Virus record (IMG/VR): IMGVR_UViG_3300049846_000430 | Span: 49,401-113,400 of that record | Source of the DNA: a virus | Strand: one strand, 5' to 3' | Length of the DNA stretch: 64,000 bases | Shown: positions 29,662-38,071 of the stretch, piece by piece | How the letters are laid out: the number at the start of each line of letters is the position of its first letter | How positions within the stretch are numbered: position 1 is the stretch's first letter | Position numbers and translations under genes: made by a program | Notes under the pieces: model-generated | Told to the model about the DNA's origin: nothing | What the model saw: the letters and a program-made list of their open reading frames with translations, nothing else | The model's database searches: none

Positions 29662-30041
29662 AAACAATAGCATTAATCATTCTTGTACTGATAATTCCTT
29701 CATGTATGGAACAGTCAGCCAAGACAACTAATCCTAAAAGATATCTTGAATCAGCTAGTAATGAAGACACTGCATACTCTCCTTTAGAAAGAGCTGAAGA
29801 TGCTCTTGAGATGACGGAAGGAATAGAAGAAGAAGTAGCATTAGCTTTTCATGATGTTGATTCATTGGCAAATCAAAACAAAAAGTTGAAGAAAGAATTG
29901 AAAGAGACTATAGATTCTTTGAAAGAAGCAAAGAAGCAACTTGAGATCATCAGAATGGTGCCCAAGAAAAGAAACTTTATTCAAAAAGTTTTTAATATAA
30001 CTCCAGATTCAATTCAAGTAAAAGACACAATAACTAATTAA
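29658..30041 (+). CDS. Lipoprotein with coiled coil, outer spanin-like
   Basis: 127 residues with a lipoprotein signal (MKTIALIILVLIIPSCMEQ; lipobox IPSC, Cys16). After an acidic linker there is a coiled coil (about residues 55-100: VDSLANQNKKLKKELKETID and on), then a basic C-terminus. Start overlaps the stop of the TM/coiled-coil gene (ATGA), as o-spanin genes often do. Together they could span the periplasm and fuse membranes at lysis. Longer than classical o-spanins, so the role is inferred. Confidence 0.5.
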   Translation: MKTIALIILVLIIPSCMEQSAKTTNPKRYLESASNEDTAYSPLERAEDALEMTEGIEEEVALAFHDVDSLANQNKKLKKELKETIDSLKEAKKQLEIIRMVPKKRNFIQKVFNITPDSIQVKDTITN

Positions 30042-30042
30042 T

Positions 30043-30306
30043 ATGAAATTCCTAAGAGACTTATTTGATGATGCCAACACTGTAAATGAAAAAGCAGTGG
30101 TTGGTTTTATTGCATTTATCATGCTGGTGATTGCTTTGGTTGTTGACCTTGTTACCGGCTATGATGGTAAACCCCTTGTAATAAATGAATTCATCTTTGA
30201 CGGCTTCATGGTCATTGTGCTTGGAGCATTTGGTATTGCTTCAGTAGATAAGTGGCTGAATAAGAAAAACAATAATCAAGATAACCAAGATAATACAACT
30301 GTATGA
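30043..30306 (+). CDS. Holin-like membrane protein
   Basis: 87 residues with two predicted TM segments (AVVGFIAFIMLVIALVVDLV and FDGFMVIVLGAFGIASV) and a charged, Asn/Gln-rich tail. Small two-TM protein directly upstream of, and overlapping, the endolysin gene is the usual holin arrangement. It would form lesions in the inner membrane that release the endolysin. No family identified. Confidence 0.65.
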   Translation: MKFLRDLFDDANTVNEKAVVGFIAFIMLVIALVVDLVTGYDGKPLVINEFIFDGFMVIVLGAFGIASVDKWLNKKNNNQDNQDNTTV

Positions 30307-31118
30307 TAAAAATAGGTTCAACCGGTGATGCTGTAAAAAAAATCCAACTTAAAGTTGGTGCTAAAGATGATGGAGACTTTGGTCCAGGCACTGAAGCCAA
30401 AGTAAAAGCTTGGCAAAAAGCTAATGGTTTACTTGATGATGGAATCATTGGTCCAAATACATGGGATAAAATGTTTCCTGGTGAAACATTTCCTAAACAA
30501 CCTATTGTATCCACAGAATTTAAGCTAAGTGCACTACAGGGACATCTTCCTGCTGCAGTTATTGATCAGATTCCAGAAACATCACAGAAGTTCAATATCA
30601 CAAATGTTCTGAGACTAGCTCATTTCCTTGCTCAATGTTCTCATGAGTCTGGTGGATTTAAACTTGTAAGGGAGAATCTTAATTATGCTGCTGGACAACT
30701 TACTAAGTCATGGCCTGCTTTGTTTCCTCCTGCAGTTGCTGCACAATACGGAGGTAATGCTCAAGCAATTGGTAACCGGGCTTATGGAAACAGAATGGGG
30801 AATGGTCCTGAGTCTTCCGGTGAAGGATTCTTATTCCGTGGTAGAGGATATATTCAACTCACTGGTAAAGACAATTACAGAATATTCTCACAGTTCATTG
30901 GTGAAGACTGTGTGGCTAATCCGGATTTGGTAGCTACTAAATACCCAATGGCATCTGCTGCTTTCTTCTTTAATAAAAATGGACTCTGGTCTATATGTGA
31001 TCAGGGTTCTTCAGATTCCGTAGTCACTGCAGTAACTAAAAGAGTTAACGGTGGCACCAACGGATTATCTCATAGACTTGCTGAGTTCAAGAAGTTCTAC
31101 CAGCTTCTCTCGGTTTGA
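30303..31118 (+). CDS. Endolysin: peptidoglycan-binding domain plus GH19 lysozyme/chitinase
   Basis: 271 residues. Residues 1-60 form a PG-binding repeat (GDAVKKIQLKVGAKDDGDFG, WQKANGLLDDGIIGPNTW). Residues 75-271 match the GH19 fold: LAQCSHESGGF with the likely catalytic Glu115, GEGFLFRGRGYIQLTGKDNY, and a C-terminal NGLSHRLAEFKKFY. GH19 enzymes cut beta-1,4 links in chitin or peptidoglycan; in phages they degrade the cell wall at lysis. No signal peptide, so release needs the holin. Last gene of the + strand arm; a terminator follows. Confidence 0.9.
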   Translation: MIKIGSTGDAVKKIQLKVGAKDDGDFGPGTEAKVKAWQKANGLLDDGIIGPNTWDKMFPGETFPKQPIVSTEFKLSALQGHLPAAVIDQIPETSQKFNITNVLRLAHFLAQCSHESGGFKLVRENLNYAAGQLTKSWPALFPPAVAAQYGGNAQAIGNRAYGNRMGNGPESSGEGFLFRGRGYIQLTGKDNYRIFSQFIGEDCVANPDLVATKYPMASAAFFFNKNGLWSICDQGSSDSVVTAVTKRVNGGTNGLSHRLAEFKKFYQLLSV

Positions 31119-31141
31119 TTTGTTAGTGTTTCATAGGTTTG

Positions 31142-31176
31142 TAAAGGGGAGCTGATTACTCCCCTTTATTTTTTAT
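31142..31176. terminator. Bidirectional terminator between convergent arms
   Basis: Ten-bp stem TAAAGGGGAG / CTCCCCTTTA with a 7-nt loop, then TTTTTTAT on the + strand; on the - strand the stem itself supplies the U run. It lies between the endolysin (+) and the DUF5672-like gene (-), whose stop codon (31166) is inside it. Confidence 0.85.
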
Positions 31177-31804
31177 ATTGATTCATAATCAAATCAACTT
31201 CTTCCTTTGATAAGTATTTATCAATTGCATGATAGCCAAGTGTTCCAAGTTGGAATACTGATTCAACAGAAAATTTTTGATTGATATCTTTAGATAGTTT
31301 AGCTTTTAATTTTTTGAGAGCTGTATAGAAATAAACATCCTCATTTATTTTACCACTCCACTTGTATCTTCTCAAACACTCAATCATTTTGGATACAGTT
31401 CTTAATGATAATCCACCATTAGAACCATCTCTCCAGTATTCTCCTTTTGACCATTCTGAGTCTGGCCATGGTGCTCCTACCCAATCATATTCTTCAAATT
31501 CTTCAATACCTTCTCTTAATAATCCTGAGTCAGATTGAAATGTTAAAACTTTGTCACAGTTAAGTGATTCCCAAAAATTTAAAGATGTAAGCAGGACGTT
31601 GTAATCATGCTGAGATGTGATGTTGTTTTTTAGAACTGTAATTTCAGTATCTCTTCCAAAGTCAATATCTTCTACCAGATGTTTGTTTACATCTGATACA
31701 AAAATGTGTAGCTTATACTTAGAAGGAAGATACTTTAAGTGATCTTTAATGACTTCTACTAGATTTATAATTCTTGTCTCAACTATTACAGCTTTGAATT
31801 TCAT
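31166..31804 (-). CDS. DUF5672-like putative glycosyltransferase
   Basis: 212 residues. The pattern FQSDSGLLR (DxD-like), YDWVGAPWP, GSNGGLSLRTVSKM and KINEDVYF is that of DUF5672 proteins, which resemble GT-A type glycosyltransferases. It would transfer a sugar from a nucleotide sugar to host or viral glycans, or to DNA; substrate unknown. Overlaps the upstream dNMP kinase gene by 4 bp (ATGA). It is the last gene of the - strand arm, next to the late genes, so it may act on the virion or host surface. Confidence 0.7.
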   Translation of the reverse strand: MKFKAVIVETRIINLVEVIKDHLKYLPSKYKLHIFVSDVNKHLVEDIDFGRDTEITVLKNNITSQHDYNVLLTSLNFWESLNCDKVLTFQSDSGLLREGIEEFEEYDWVGAPWPDSEWSKGEYWRDGSNGGLSLRTVSKMIECLRRYKWSGKINEDVYFYTALKKLKAKLSKDINQKFSVESVFQLGTLGYHAIDKYLSKEEVDLIMNQYKK

Positions 31805-32361
31805 AAACCAAGTTTACTTACTTTCTTTCTGAGCTCATATAGATCACCATTGTTTTCAATCACATAATCAAAGTCATGGCCATCTAAAGCTGTTTCACTT
31901 GGATGAGCATTTGCTAAAGCAACCATTGAGGTACCAAAGCCTGGACGGTTAACTCTAATGATAATACCACCTTTTGATTTAACTGCGTCATACTCATTTG
32001 GAAATCTAACATCTGTGATAATCCAGTTATTATGAGGAACATACTCACAGAGTAATGCATTTACCCAGGTGTTTGTATGCAAACCATTTCTCATGGCCTC
32101 CGTACCTAACTTTTGCAAAAGCTCTCTCACTGTCATTTGTCTCCGGGATATACCATATGTATCCCATTCAGGACCAAGAAATGTATTTTTAAAATCTTGG
32201 TCCTCAAACTTATCTACAGAAATGCCAGTAAGCATAGAAGCAATCTGCTTTAACTTGCCAGCAAACTTCTTTACTTCCCATTGTTTCTCAGATATTTCAG
32301 AAATAATCTGAGCAATAGTATCCTTTCCGGATCCTATCTTACCACTTATTCCTATTATCAT
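31801..32361 (-). CDS. Deoxynucleoside monophosphate kinase
   Basis: 186 residues. P-loop GKIGSGKDT at residues 6-14, an Arg-rich middle (RRQMTVRELLQKLGTEAMR), then WIITDVRFPNEYDAV with Walker-B-like Asp, and VNRPGF. This is the pattern of phage dNMP kinases (T4 gene 1 type), which phosphorylate dNMPs to dNDPs for DNA synthesis. Starts ATG 32361. Confidence 0.85.
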   Translation of the reverse strand: MIIGISGKIGSGKDTIAQIISEISEKQWEVKKFAGKLKQIASMLTGISVDKFEDQDFKNTFLGPEWDTYGISRRQMTVRELLQKLGTEAMRNGLHTNTWVNALLCEYVPHNNWIITDVRFPNEYDAVKSKGGIIIRVNRPGFGTSMVALANAHPSETALDGHDFDYVIENNGDLYELRKKVSKLGL

Positions 32362-32367
32362 TACTTT

Positions 32368-32658
32368 TTATTTATTACCTTCGTATGTTTTGTTATAGTA
32401 TTGCTCTCCATCTTCTTTTGTCATATAATCATAACAACCACATCCAGTTAAACTTCCTGCAATATATGCTTCTATTGTCTGCTCTTTTTCCACCTCTAAC
32501 AACTCCTTACACTTAACTACTAAATGAAATGGAATTTTATAGCCATGAGATAATAATTCATCAAGCATAATTTGCATTGCTGTCTGCTGTTTATACAATC
32601 CATCTTTTGCATCTTCATTCATGATGTCTATTATTAGTTGTTTTTGTTTTTGTTTCAT
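32368..32658 (-). CDS. Hypothetical protein
   Basis: 96 residues from ATG 32658, which overlaps the stop of the gene before it (ATGA); the ATG three codons upstream is less likely. Starts MKQKQKQLIIDIMNEDAKDG, has an acidic/helical body and a CGCYDY cluster near the end. Function unknown. Lies between the dNMP kinase and small unknown genes. Confidence 0.65.
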   Translation of the reverse strand: MKQKQKQLIIDIMNEDAKDGLYKQQTAMQIMLDELLSHGYKIPFHLVVKCKELLEVEKEQTIEAYIAGSLTGCGCYDYMTKEDGEQYYNKTYEGNK

Positions 32659-32873
32659 CACATCCATCCTTCTTTTATTACTTTAGGTTTACCATTTACT
32701 AACTGCCAATGTTCAAACCATTCCCCCCATTCACCTCTTCTGCGTCTGTAAACTCTTACTGTTCCGTCAACTGCATCATTGATCATTGTTTTGATTGTTG
32801 CTTTGACATCTGTATAGCGTGGCACTATAAATGACACATCTTTTTTACCGTTGTTGTAATACACTGAAGGCAT
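32658..32873 (-). CDS. Hypothetical protein
   Basis: 71 residues; basic centre (VYRRRRGEWGEWFEHW) and beta-like start (YYNNGKKDVSFIVPRYTDV). ATG 32873; ends in an ATGA overlap with the next gene. No family recognised. Confidence 0.65.
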   Translation of the reverse strand: MPSVYYNNGKKDVSFIVPRYTDVKATIKTMINDAVDGTVRVYRRRRGEWGEWFEHWQLVNGKPKVIKEGWM

Positions 32874-32879
32874 ACTGTT

Positions 32880-33068
32880 TTAAATTTTTGGTTTCCCGCA
32901 ATCACTGCAGGTTTTGATTATTATAAAGTAATCACCCTGGTTCCAAAGTTCATCGTAGTCCTCAAACTTTTCAGGCTTTATGTACTTACTTGGTTTTAAG
33001 TAAGTTCTTTCAACTGGTTTTGATTCATGACAAAAGTCACAAATATCTTTTTCTATATCACCACTCAT
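32880..33068 (-). CDS. Small zinc-ribbon-like protein
   Basis: 62 residues from ATG 33068; a longer frame reaches 33122 but runs into the upstream gene. Two CxxC pairs (CDFC near residue 9, CSDC near 56) could bind one zinc ion. Function unknown; small zinc ribbons in phages are often transcription or replication accessories. Confidence 0.6.
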   Translation of the reverse strand: MSGDIEKDICDFCHESKPVERTYLKPSKYIKPEKFEDYDELWNQGDYFIIIKTCSDCGKPKI

Positions 33069-33073
33069 ATGTT

Positions 33074-33334
33074 TTATATAAAGAAAGGTCTTATTGTTAA
33101 TACACCTAAACCAAAGCCACATGCAAAAGCTAAAGCAATCAATGCTCTCTGCTTAAATGATTTGGCTTCAATGTTATAATGATTCATAGGTAGACAAAGA
33201 AAAGGATTCATAAATACCATAAGGAACATACCCATCCAGTTCTTATCCATCAGGAATCTAAAACCTGCAATACTGTTTACTTCAAGAAGTATTGCTGTAA
33301 TAAATACTATTAATAGTCTGTATCTAAATCTCAT
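33074..33334 (-). CDS. Small membrane protein
   Basis: 86 residues from ATG 33334 (leader AAATTTAAAACA). Three hydrophobic segments (LLIVFITAILLEV, MGMFLMVFMNPFLCL, LIALAFACGFGLGVL) separated by short charged loops. Unknown role; small membrane proteins are common in the early regions of phages. Confidence 0.65.
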   Translation of the reverse strand: MRFRYRLLIVFITAILLEVNSIAGFRFLMDKNWMGMFLMVFMNPFLCLPMNHYNIEAKSFKQRALIALAFACGFGLGVLTIRPFFI

Positions 33335-33346
33335 TGTTTTAAATTT

Positions 33347-33386
33347 GAGAGGTGGCCGGTAATGCCATAACCCGGCCATTGCTCTC
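33347..33386 (-). other. GC-rich hairpin upstream of membrane protein gene
   Basis: GGCCGG/CCGGCC stem extended by GAGAG/CTCTC with short internal loops. On the - strand it follows the micro-ORF at 33420 and precedes ATG 33334. There is no U run, so it may be an mRNA-stabilising or processing hairpin rather than a terminator. Confidence 0.55.
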
Positions 33387-33419
33387 TACCTTTTAACTAA
33401 ACATGAAAACCATGCGGCA

Positions 33420-33500
33420 TTAATATCTGTATCCCTCTTTACCAAGAAGGAGTTTAATCAGTCCTATAGCAACCAATATTTTAACGGCCAACCAAATCAT
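33420..33500 (-). CDS. 26-aa transmembrane micropeptide (putative)
   Basis: ATG 33500 lies in another frame inside the last codons of the upstream gene; the peptide reads MIWLAVKILVAIGLIKLLLG then KEGYRY. A single hydrophobic helix with a charged tail. It fills an otherwise empty gap of about 150 bp. Support is only composition and placement. Confidence 0.35.
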   Translation of the reverse strand: MIWLAVKILVAIGLIKLLLGKEGYRY

Positions 33501-33840
33501 CAAAACTCACAGGCTCACCATTAGCTGTTAAACTGAATGCTACTGAAGCAGGCCAAACTCTATCATCCTCAACATCTTCATTCATGATGCTTAAGAGCTC
33601 AGCCTTATATTCTATTTCCCCTATATCTATGACCATGGGAAACATATTTGCTATTTTAGTATAGTCACCAACTGTTAAGAAGGTGAATGTTTCAAATACT
33701 AGATAAGAATCCTTTATGTTGTAACCTCTTAACTCTGGTATGGTTGGATCCTCATAAGAAGGCTCCAACCTAAAACCAGCGTCAGTAAAGTTTTGAAACA
33801 ACTCCTGTAAGAATTCTTTATGCAAGAGATTCTCAGTCAT
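33481..33840 (-). CDS. Hypothetical acidic protein
   Basis: 119 residues, starts MTENLLHKEFLQELFQNFTD at ATG 33840, overlapping the end of the DUF932-like gene by 8 bp. Mixed alpha/beta, acidic (IDIGEIEYKAELLSIMNEDV). No family recognised. Confidence 0.65.
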   Translation of the reverse strand: MTENLLHKEFLQELFQNFTDAGFRLEPSYEDPTIPELRGYNIKDSYLVFETFTFLTVGDYTKIANMFPMVIDIGEIEYKAELLSIMNEDVEDDRVWPASVAFSLTANGEPVSFDDLVGR

Positions 33841-34738
33841 TTATTTCAAAAGTAAAAGGGTCTTCAAAATCTGGAATTTCAGACTGAATTTCATGAAGCT
33901 CCATGTCAACAGTCATATCTACAGGAACAGTAGCTGTTATTTCTGCAGGCATAATGGGATCTGGAGTCACAACATCCTTGGCAGTATTGGCCATGGTAGA
34001 GAGAAGATTTGCAACAATAAACTCATGGAACTTCTGAGTATCACTCAACCATGTCTTTGGGTGAGATGTCTTTAGAGCATGAGTTACATGATTATAGAAT
34101 GTCCATGCGTTGTCCATGTCACACTGATAATCATAACTTGGATTCTTCATCTGTGCTTTTACAGTGCTCAGCTGAGTTACATCCAGGATCTCCTCATCAT
34201 AGTACAATCTACCAAGAAGCTCAGCTTGTTCTTTGATATTCAGCTGAACTGTCTTCAGATTGTCCTTATCATCAATCATTCTTCTGTAATACTTCTCAGC
34301 ATGCAGAACTTGATTTGAGATTTGATTCTTCATGTCCTGGTCTGCAGAACCGGTGTGCTTTCTACGGAAGTTCATCATGTCTCCTGATACCATACCGTTG
34401 TTACACACCATTACATAACCACCAATTGCACATTGGAACCGTGTGCTCTTGTCATAAGAGTTGGTCCAGGCAAACATCATTCCCAGTTCGTTCTCCAGTT
34501 GAATCATAGGGTCAACAGGATTCTGAGGAACAATATGATAGATGCCCTGTGCAATGTTAGCTTCATGGTTTGCTCTGTAAAGTTCTTTTACAATTCTGAA
34601 GCCACTGTTTTGAAGAATAGAATACGTGTTAGATATCACATCTCTGTGTGATATAACTGTGTAGGTTTTACCATGGTTAGGTAAAACTGCATTTTCCAGA
34701 TAATTTCTGGTAGTCTCTGATGGTTTTTTATAGCCCAT
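33833..34738 (-). CDS. DUF932-like phage protein
   Basis: 301 residues from ATG 34738; an in-frame start 11 codons earlier lies in the AT-rich leader and is unlikely. The segment GMMFAWTNSYDKSTRFQCA, then GGYVMVCNNGMVSGD with FRRKHTG, matches DUF932 proteins of phages and plasmids, whose role is unknown. The C-terminus is acidic (DMELHEIQSEIPDFEDP). Leader 34739-34805 carries a TATATTTG box (see promoter entry). Confidence 0.75.
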   Translation of the reverse strand: MGYKKPSETTRNYLENAVLPNHGKTYTVISHRDVISNTYSILQNSGFRIVKELYRANHEANIAQGIYHIVPQNPVDPMIQLENELGMMFAWTNSYDKSTRFQCAIGGYVMVCNNGMVSGDMMNFRRKHTGSADQDMKNQISNQVLHAEKYYRRMIDDKDNLKTVQLNIKEQAELLGRLYYDEEILDVTQLSTVKAQMKNPSYDYQCDMDNAWTFYNHVTHALKTSHPKTWLSDTQKFHEFIVANLLSTMANTAKDVVTPDPIMPAEITATVPVDMTVDMELHEIQSEIPDFEDPFTFEIND

Positions 34739-34760
34739 ATTTAAAGTTTTAAAGTTTAAA

Positions 34761-34768
34761 CAAATATA
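34761..34768 (-). promoter_or_regulatory. Possible Bacteroidota-type -7 box
   Basis: TATATTTG on the - strand, 22 nt before ATG 34738, matches the TAnnTTTG element of Bacteroidota housekeeping promoters. No good TTTG at -33, so only half the promoter is seen. Confidence 0.4.
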
Positions 34769-34805
34769 CAAAACATAAACTTAAAAAGTTTACATTCAGT
34801 AAAAT

Positions 34806-35018
34806 TTATTTTGATGTATCAAAAGTTTGCTCTTTGAAGAACAAACAACGGGAGGCTCTTGGTGTAAGCCCCCCGGTTGTTGTATAAGTTGCAACATAAT
34901 TGCTATCAAACTTGACTCTGATGCAACAGAGTACCTGTGGTTCAATGATGTCAACAACAGTGCCCCATCCATATAGGACACACCATACACGGTCATTTAG
35001 ATTGAAGATTTGACTCAT
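34806..35018 (-). CDS. Small beta-rich protein (SH3-like pattern)
   Basis: 70 residues: FNLNDRVWCVLYGWGTVVDI, then VKFDSNYVATYTTTGG and RCLFFKEQ. The order 'DRVW...GWGTV...VKFD' is that of small KOW/SH3-like barrels common in phages. Starts with ATGA overlapping the stop of the DNA polymerase gene, hence co-translated. Function unknown. Confidence 0.7.
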   Translation of the reverse strand: MSQIFNLNDRVWCVLYGWGTVVDIIEPQVLCCIRVKFDSNYVATYTTTGGLTPRASRCLFFKEQTFDTSK

Positions 35019-37006
35019 AACAATTTGAGTTGATTAGAAGGAACTGAAAGGATGTTATTTATCTCTGATTCAATTTCTTCCAGATAATAACCGGTGTTGA
35101 TATCATAGTCTTCCCATTTAGGTTTGACAACCATCTTGTTGTACAATGTCTGAAGCCATTTGCCGGATTCAAGTTGTATCTCTCTTCCGTCTACCTCATT
35201 TACTTTGGTCATCTTAACACCCTTCTTGGAAATATAATATCTGTTTACCTTCTGTAGGTTGTCTTCTGTAAAGGCTCCGTCTTTAATGTACCTGGCTACC
35301 TGCTTCCAATCACCTTTTGATTTGACACCAATACAATAATCAAGAATGTTCTTGTTGGTTTGGATATAATCATGTGGCAGGATACCGTTAATGAAGTAAG
35401 CATACACGCCTTTGGCAACAACAAGTTTAGATTTGTTTTTATGAAGCTGAAGTTCATGATAATCAAACCTACCTTTCATCTTGACTGGAGCATACATAAA
35501 CTTATCACCAGTTACCTTGAATAGATAATGGGGATTCTGATCTCTAATCTCTCTCCATGTAGTAATATCAACCTCTTTAAAATTATTCACGGCAATGTAG
35601 TTGTTTACATCCGCCAGGATAAGTTGCTGATAAGAATCATGTTCAAGTTCTAGATTAGTGATCTGTTCCCATTCTTTACAGATGCTCATATACTCATCAT
35701 AATACTGCCTAGGAATTCTTGTTTCTAGACCATCTGTGTTTTGCATAATGGCAACTGCACCAGGTATCCGGGTCATTATCATTTCATACAACATCATAAG
35801 GCTAAGCTGACCGTTAACAGTAATGCTCATACAGAATTCCGGATCATAGAAGAAACTATCTGCGTCATTACTCAAGCCATATGTAGAGTTCAGAATGATC
35901 TTGTACACATAGTTCATTGGGTCCTTCTTGGGAATCTTCTTCCTTTCATTAAAAAACCATTCATACTGATCACAAAACTCCTGTTTAGGGAAGTGAGCTG
36001 GTGCCCACTTGTTTCTGATGGCCAGGTTAGGATAGAAGCTTACTACATCTGAAGTAATAATTATGTGCTCATCATCAGATTTGTAAACACCGGATGTCCT
36101 TGCACCATGCACACCACCCAAACCAAAGTCTGTCTTTACATCCTTATAGACAAGTGTATGTTTAAATGAACCTTTCAGGTTATCACCTTTCAGTTTAACT
36201 TTTCTGAATGTATCAAGTAAATGGTTAAACTCTGGAGATGTAAATTTTATATAGGGCAAGATTATATCTTCAAGTTTAATCACGTCCCTGTGGGTCCTCA
36301 TGTTTTTGATTTCCCTTTTTTCCATGTTGAGCTTCTGGGAGAGATAATAAGCAAATAGCTCCTTACTTATCCTTGGCTCAGAGGCACTATACAGATTGAT
36401 GTCATATCTATCAGTCAATGCTTTTCTTAGTTTGATTTGAGATGCAGATTTTTTAAAGATCTCCTTGGTAGACCGTACATCATTAAGACAATACTCAATG
36501 ATCAGATCTATTTCCTCCATGGTTTTAATCTCTGTGCTATGATGGATTGGCATTTCAAGAATGTTCTCCCAATCCATACTGTACTGAATCCATTTCAAAC
36601 TGGATCTCTTGGCAGGATTGTCCCAGTGGTTCATCTTGAATATGTCAATCTGACCTATATCAAGCTTCCATTGAGGATACTGCTGCCATTCTTTTTTATC
36701 CTGCTTTCTGATGCAGTCCTGTGCGTACTTGTAAATCTGCACAGCCTTACCACAAGCATCATACTCAGACCACTTGGTGTGGTTATTGAGTATGTGTTGG
36801 GTTATTTGAGAATCAAAAGTTAGACCGTTAAAAGATATATGCCATTCTCTTTTTTGCTTGTTCTGTTGCAAGAACATTATAAACTCATTGAAGTCATCTC
36901 TGAGGTTGTGCACCACAAAGACTTTCTTCTCATTGGTTTTATAATGCTCAAAGCATGCAACAAAGCAATTGCTAAGAGTCTCATAATCCATTATCCAATG
37001 TGTCAT
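35015..37006 (-). CDS. Family B DNA polymerase with 3'-5' exonuclease
   Basis: 663 residues. Exonuclease: DYET at residues 7-10 (Exo I), SFNGLTFD at 58-65 (Exo II) and YCLNDVRSTKE around 175 (Exo III). Polymerase: motif A SDVVSFYPNLAIR around 320, motif B KIILNSTYGLSND around 370, motif C QNTDGLE around 420 (Asn-Thr-Asp-Gly instead of the usual Asp-Thr-Asp-Ser). Compact for the family, comparable with other phage PolB enzymes. It is the replicative polymerase of this phage, next to nuclease and unknown replication genes; crAss-like phages carry either PolA or PolB. Confidence 0.92.
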   Translation of the reverse strand: MTHWIMDYETLSNCFVACFEHYKTNEKKVFVVHNLRDDFNEFIMFLQQNKQKREWHISFNGLTFDSQITQHILNNHTKWSEYDACGKAVQIYKYAQDCIRKQDKKEWQQYPQWKLDIGQIDIFKMNHWDNPAKRSSLKWIQYSMDWENILEMPIHHSTEIKTMEEIDLIIEYCLNDVRSTKEIFKKSASQIKLRKALTDRYDINLYSASEPRISKELFAYYLSQKLNMEKREIKNMRTHRDVIKLEDIILPYIKFTSPEFNHLLDTFRKVKLKGDNLKGSFKHTLVYKDVKTDFGLGGVHGARTSGVYKSDDEHIIITSDVVSFYPNLAIRNKWAPAHFPKQEFCDQYEWFFNERKKIPKKDPMNYVYKIILNSTYGLSNDADSFFYDPEFCMSITVNGQLSLMMLYEMIMTRIPGAVAIMQNTDGLETRIPRQYYDEYMSICKEWEQITNLELEHDSYQQLILADVNNYIAVNNFKEVDITTWREIRDQNPHYLFKVTGDKFMYAPVKMKGRFDYHELQLHKNKSKLVVAKGVYAYFINGILPHDYIQTNKNILDYCIGVKSKGDWKQVARYIKDGAFTEDNLQKVNRYYISKKGVKMTKVNEVDGREIQLESGKWLQTLYNKMVVKPKWEDYDINTGYYLEEIESEINNILSVPSNQLKLL

Positions 37007-37013
37007 ACTTGAT

Positions 37014-37046
37014 TGAAAAAAATAGGGCAGTATTACCCACCCTATT
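37014..37046 (-). terminator. Terminator upstream of DNA polymerase
   Basis: Seven-bp stem AATAGGG / CCCTATT with a 12-nt loop; on the - strand it runs into TTTTTTTC. It separates the gene at 37068 from the polymerase gene. Confidence 0.7.
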
Positions 37047-37067
37047 AAAATAAAACGTAACCTATGC

Positions 37068-37481
37068 TTATGAAGGCATAATTATTTTAGGAGTCTCAAC
37101 TTGATTCACATCCACCATGTATTGTTTGAAATCAAAGCTAGAAGCATTGATAGCAAACAAATGGATGAAAGCTTCTATGTCAGACTTATCTGAAATATAG
37201 TGCTCTCCAAATGTTTCAACCAGGACTCTTTGTTCTTTTACAACCTTGCCGGTTGTAGGATTGGGTGCCTTAAGTCTTACAGGCTCACCATTCTCATCAA
37301 GTTTGGGAAGCATATGAAAGGATTCTTTTTTAACCTTTGATATGACAGCCAGGATACCTGAACTAGGGTCATACATTGCCTCTACATAGGGGCAATCATT
37401 GCTTGCTGGGATAATGCCAAATGATTTAGCATTTCTAAAAGCTGAATGAATCAGCATCATGTTGGATCCGATAGTACTCAT
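37068..37481 (-). CDS. Hypothetical replication-region protein
   Basis: 137 residues; MLIHSAFRNAKSFGIIPASN at the start, GILAVISKVKKESFHMLPKL in the middle, FGEHYISDKSDIEAFIHLFA near the end. Its start overlaps the stop of the gene before (ATGA) and it is followed by a terminator. Unknown; position between a nuclease and PolB suggests a DNA-replication accessory. Confidence 0.7.
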   Translation of the reverse strand: MSTIGSNMMLIHSAFRNAKSFGIIPASNDCPYVEAMYDPSSGILAVISKVKKESFHMLPKLDENGEPVRLKAPNPTTGKVVKEQRVLVETFGEHYISDKSDIEAFIHLFAINASSFDFKQYMVDVNQVETPKIIMPS

Positions 37482-38071
37482 GTTGGTTTTGTGTTTTGGT
37501 TCAAAGATATACCAACTTCATTTAATAAATCAACCACTTCAGAAAGTTTTTCATAGAGTGTTTCTTTATCTAGATCTGGTTTATTACAAAGCTCATACAC
37601 TGATTCAATTACATTCATTGGGACATTCAGAGCTTTTGCATACTCTGCATGATAGATATCAGGAAACAAGAAGGCTGTTACAAAACTTGCAATCTTACCA
37701 TTGTTTCCAAAGAATTCTTCAATAACATCCTTTGAAATCTTAGTGAACTTAGAATACTTACCTTGTACAAATGAATCAAAATCACGTTTAAAAGGTGTGA
37801 AATCAAAAATGTATAAGTGGGTGTCATCACTGAGTTTGTGATATTCTTCAAAGAGCACATTACCTCTAAGATTAGATTCAAATGCTTTAAACTTATCATT
37901 CATCTCCGTGTTGTACACACAAAGGAATTTAAAGTCACTTGCATCATATACCCCGTCCCAGCAGATGTAAGTCTCTGCTGGGGTAAAGGGTACATTCTTT
38001 TTTATTCTCAACAGCGGGTATAAGAATACCTTGCTCTTTTGGAAATAGTCTGTGTAGACACCGTTACTCAT
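37478..38071 (-). CDS. Hypothetical protein in nuclease-polymerase operon
   Basis: 197 residues. N-terminal VYTDYFQKSKVFLYPLL, then TYICWDGVYDASDFKFLCVY, and an alpha-helical C-terminal half. ATGA overlap with the PD-(D/E)XK gene before it and with the gene after it. Not recognised; tightly coupled to both. Confidence 0.7.
   Translation of the reverse strand: MSNGVYTDYFQKSKVFLYPLLRIKKNVPFTPAETYICWDGVYDASDFKFLCVYNTEMNDKFKAFESNLRGNVLFEEYHKLSDDTHLYIFDFTPFKRDFDSFVQGKYSKFTKISKDVIEEFFGNNGKIASFVTAFLFPDIYHAEYAKALNVPMNVIESVYELCNKPDLDKETLYEKLSEVVDLLNEVGISLNQNTKPT

Noticed and set aside
34796-34996. 66-codon frame overlapping the gene at 34806-35018
   Set aside because: The other frame has a coherent SH3-like pattern and an ATGA overlap with the polymerase gene.
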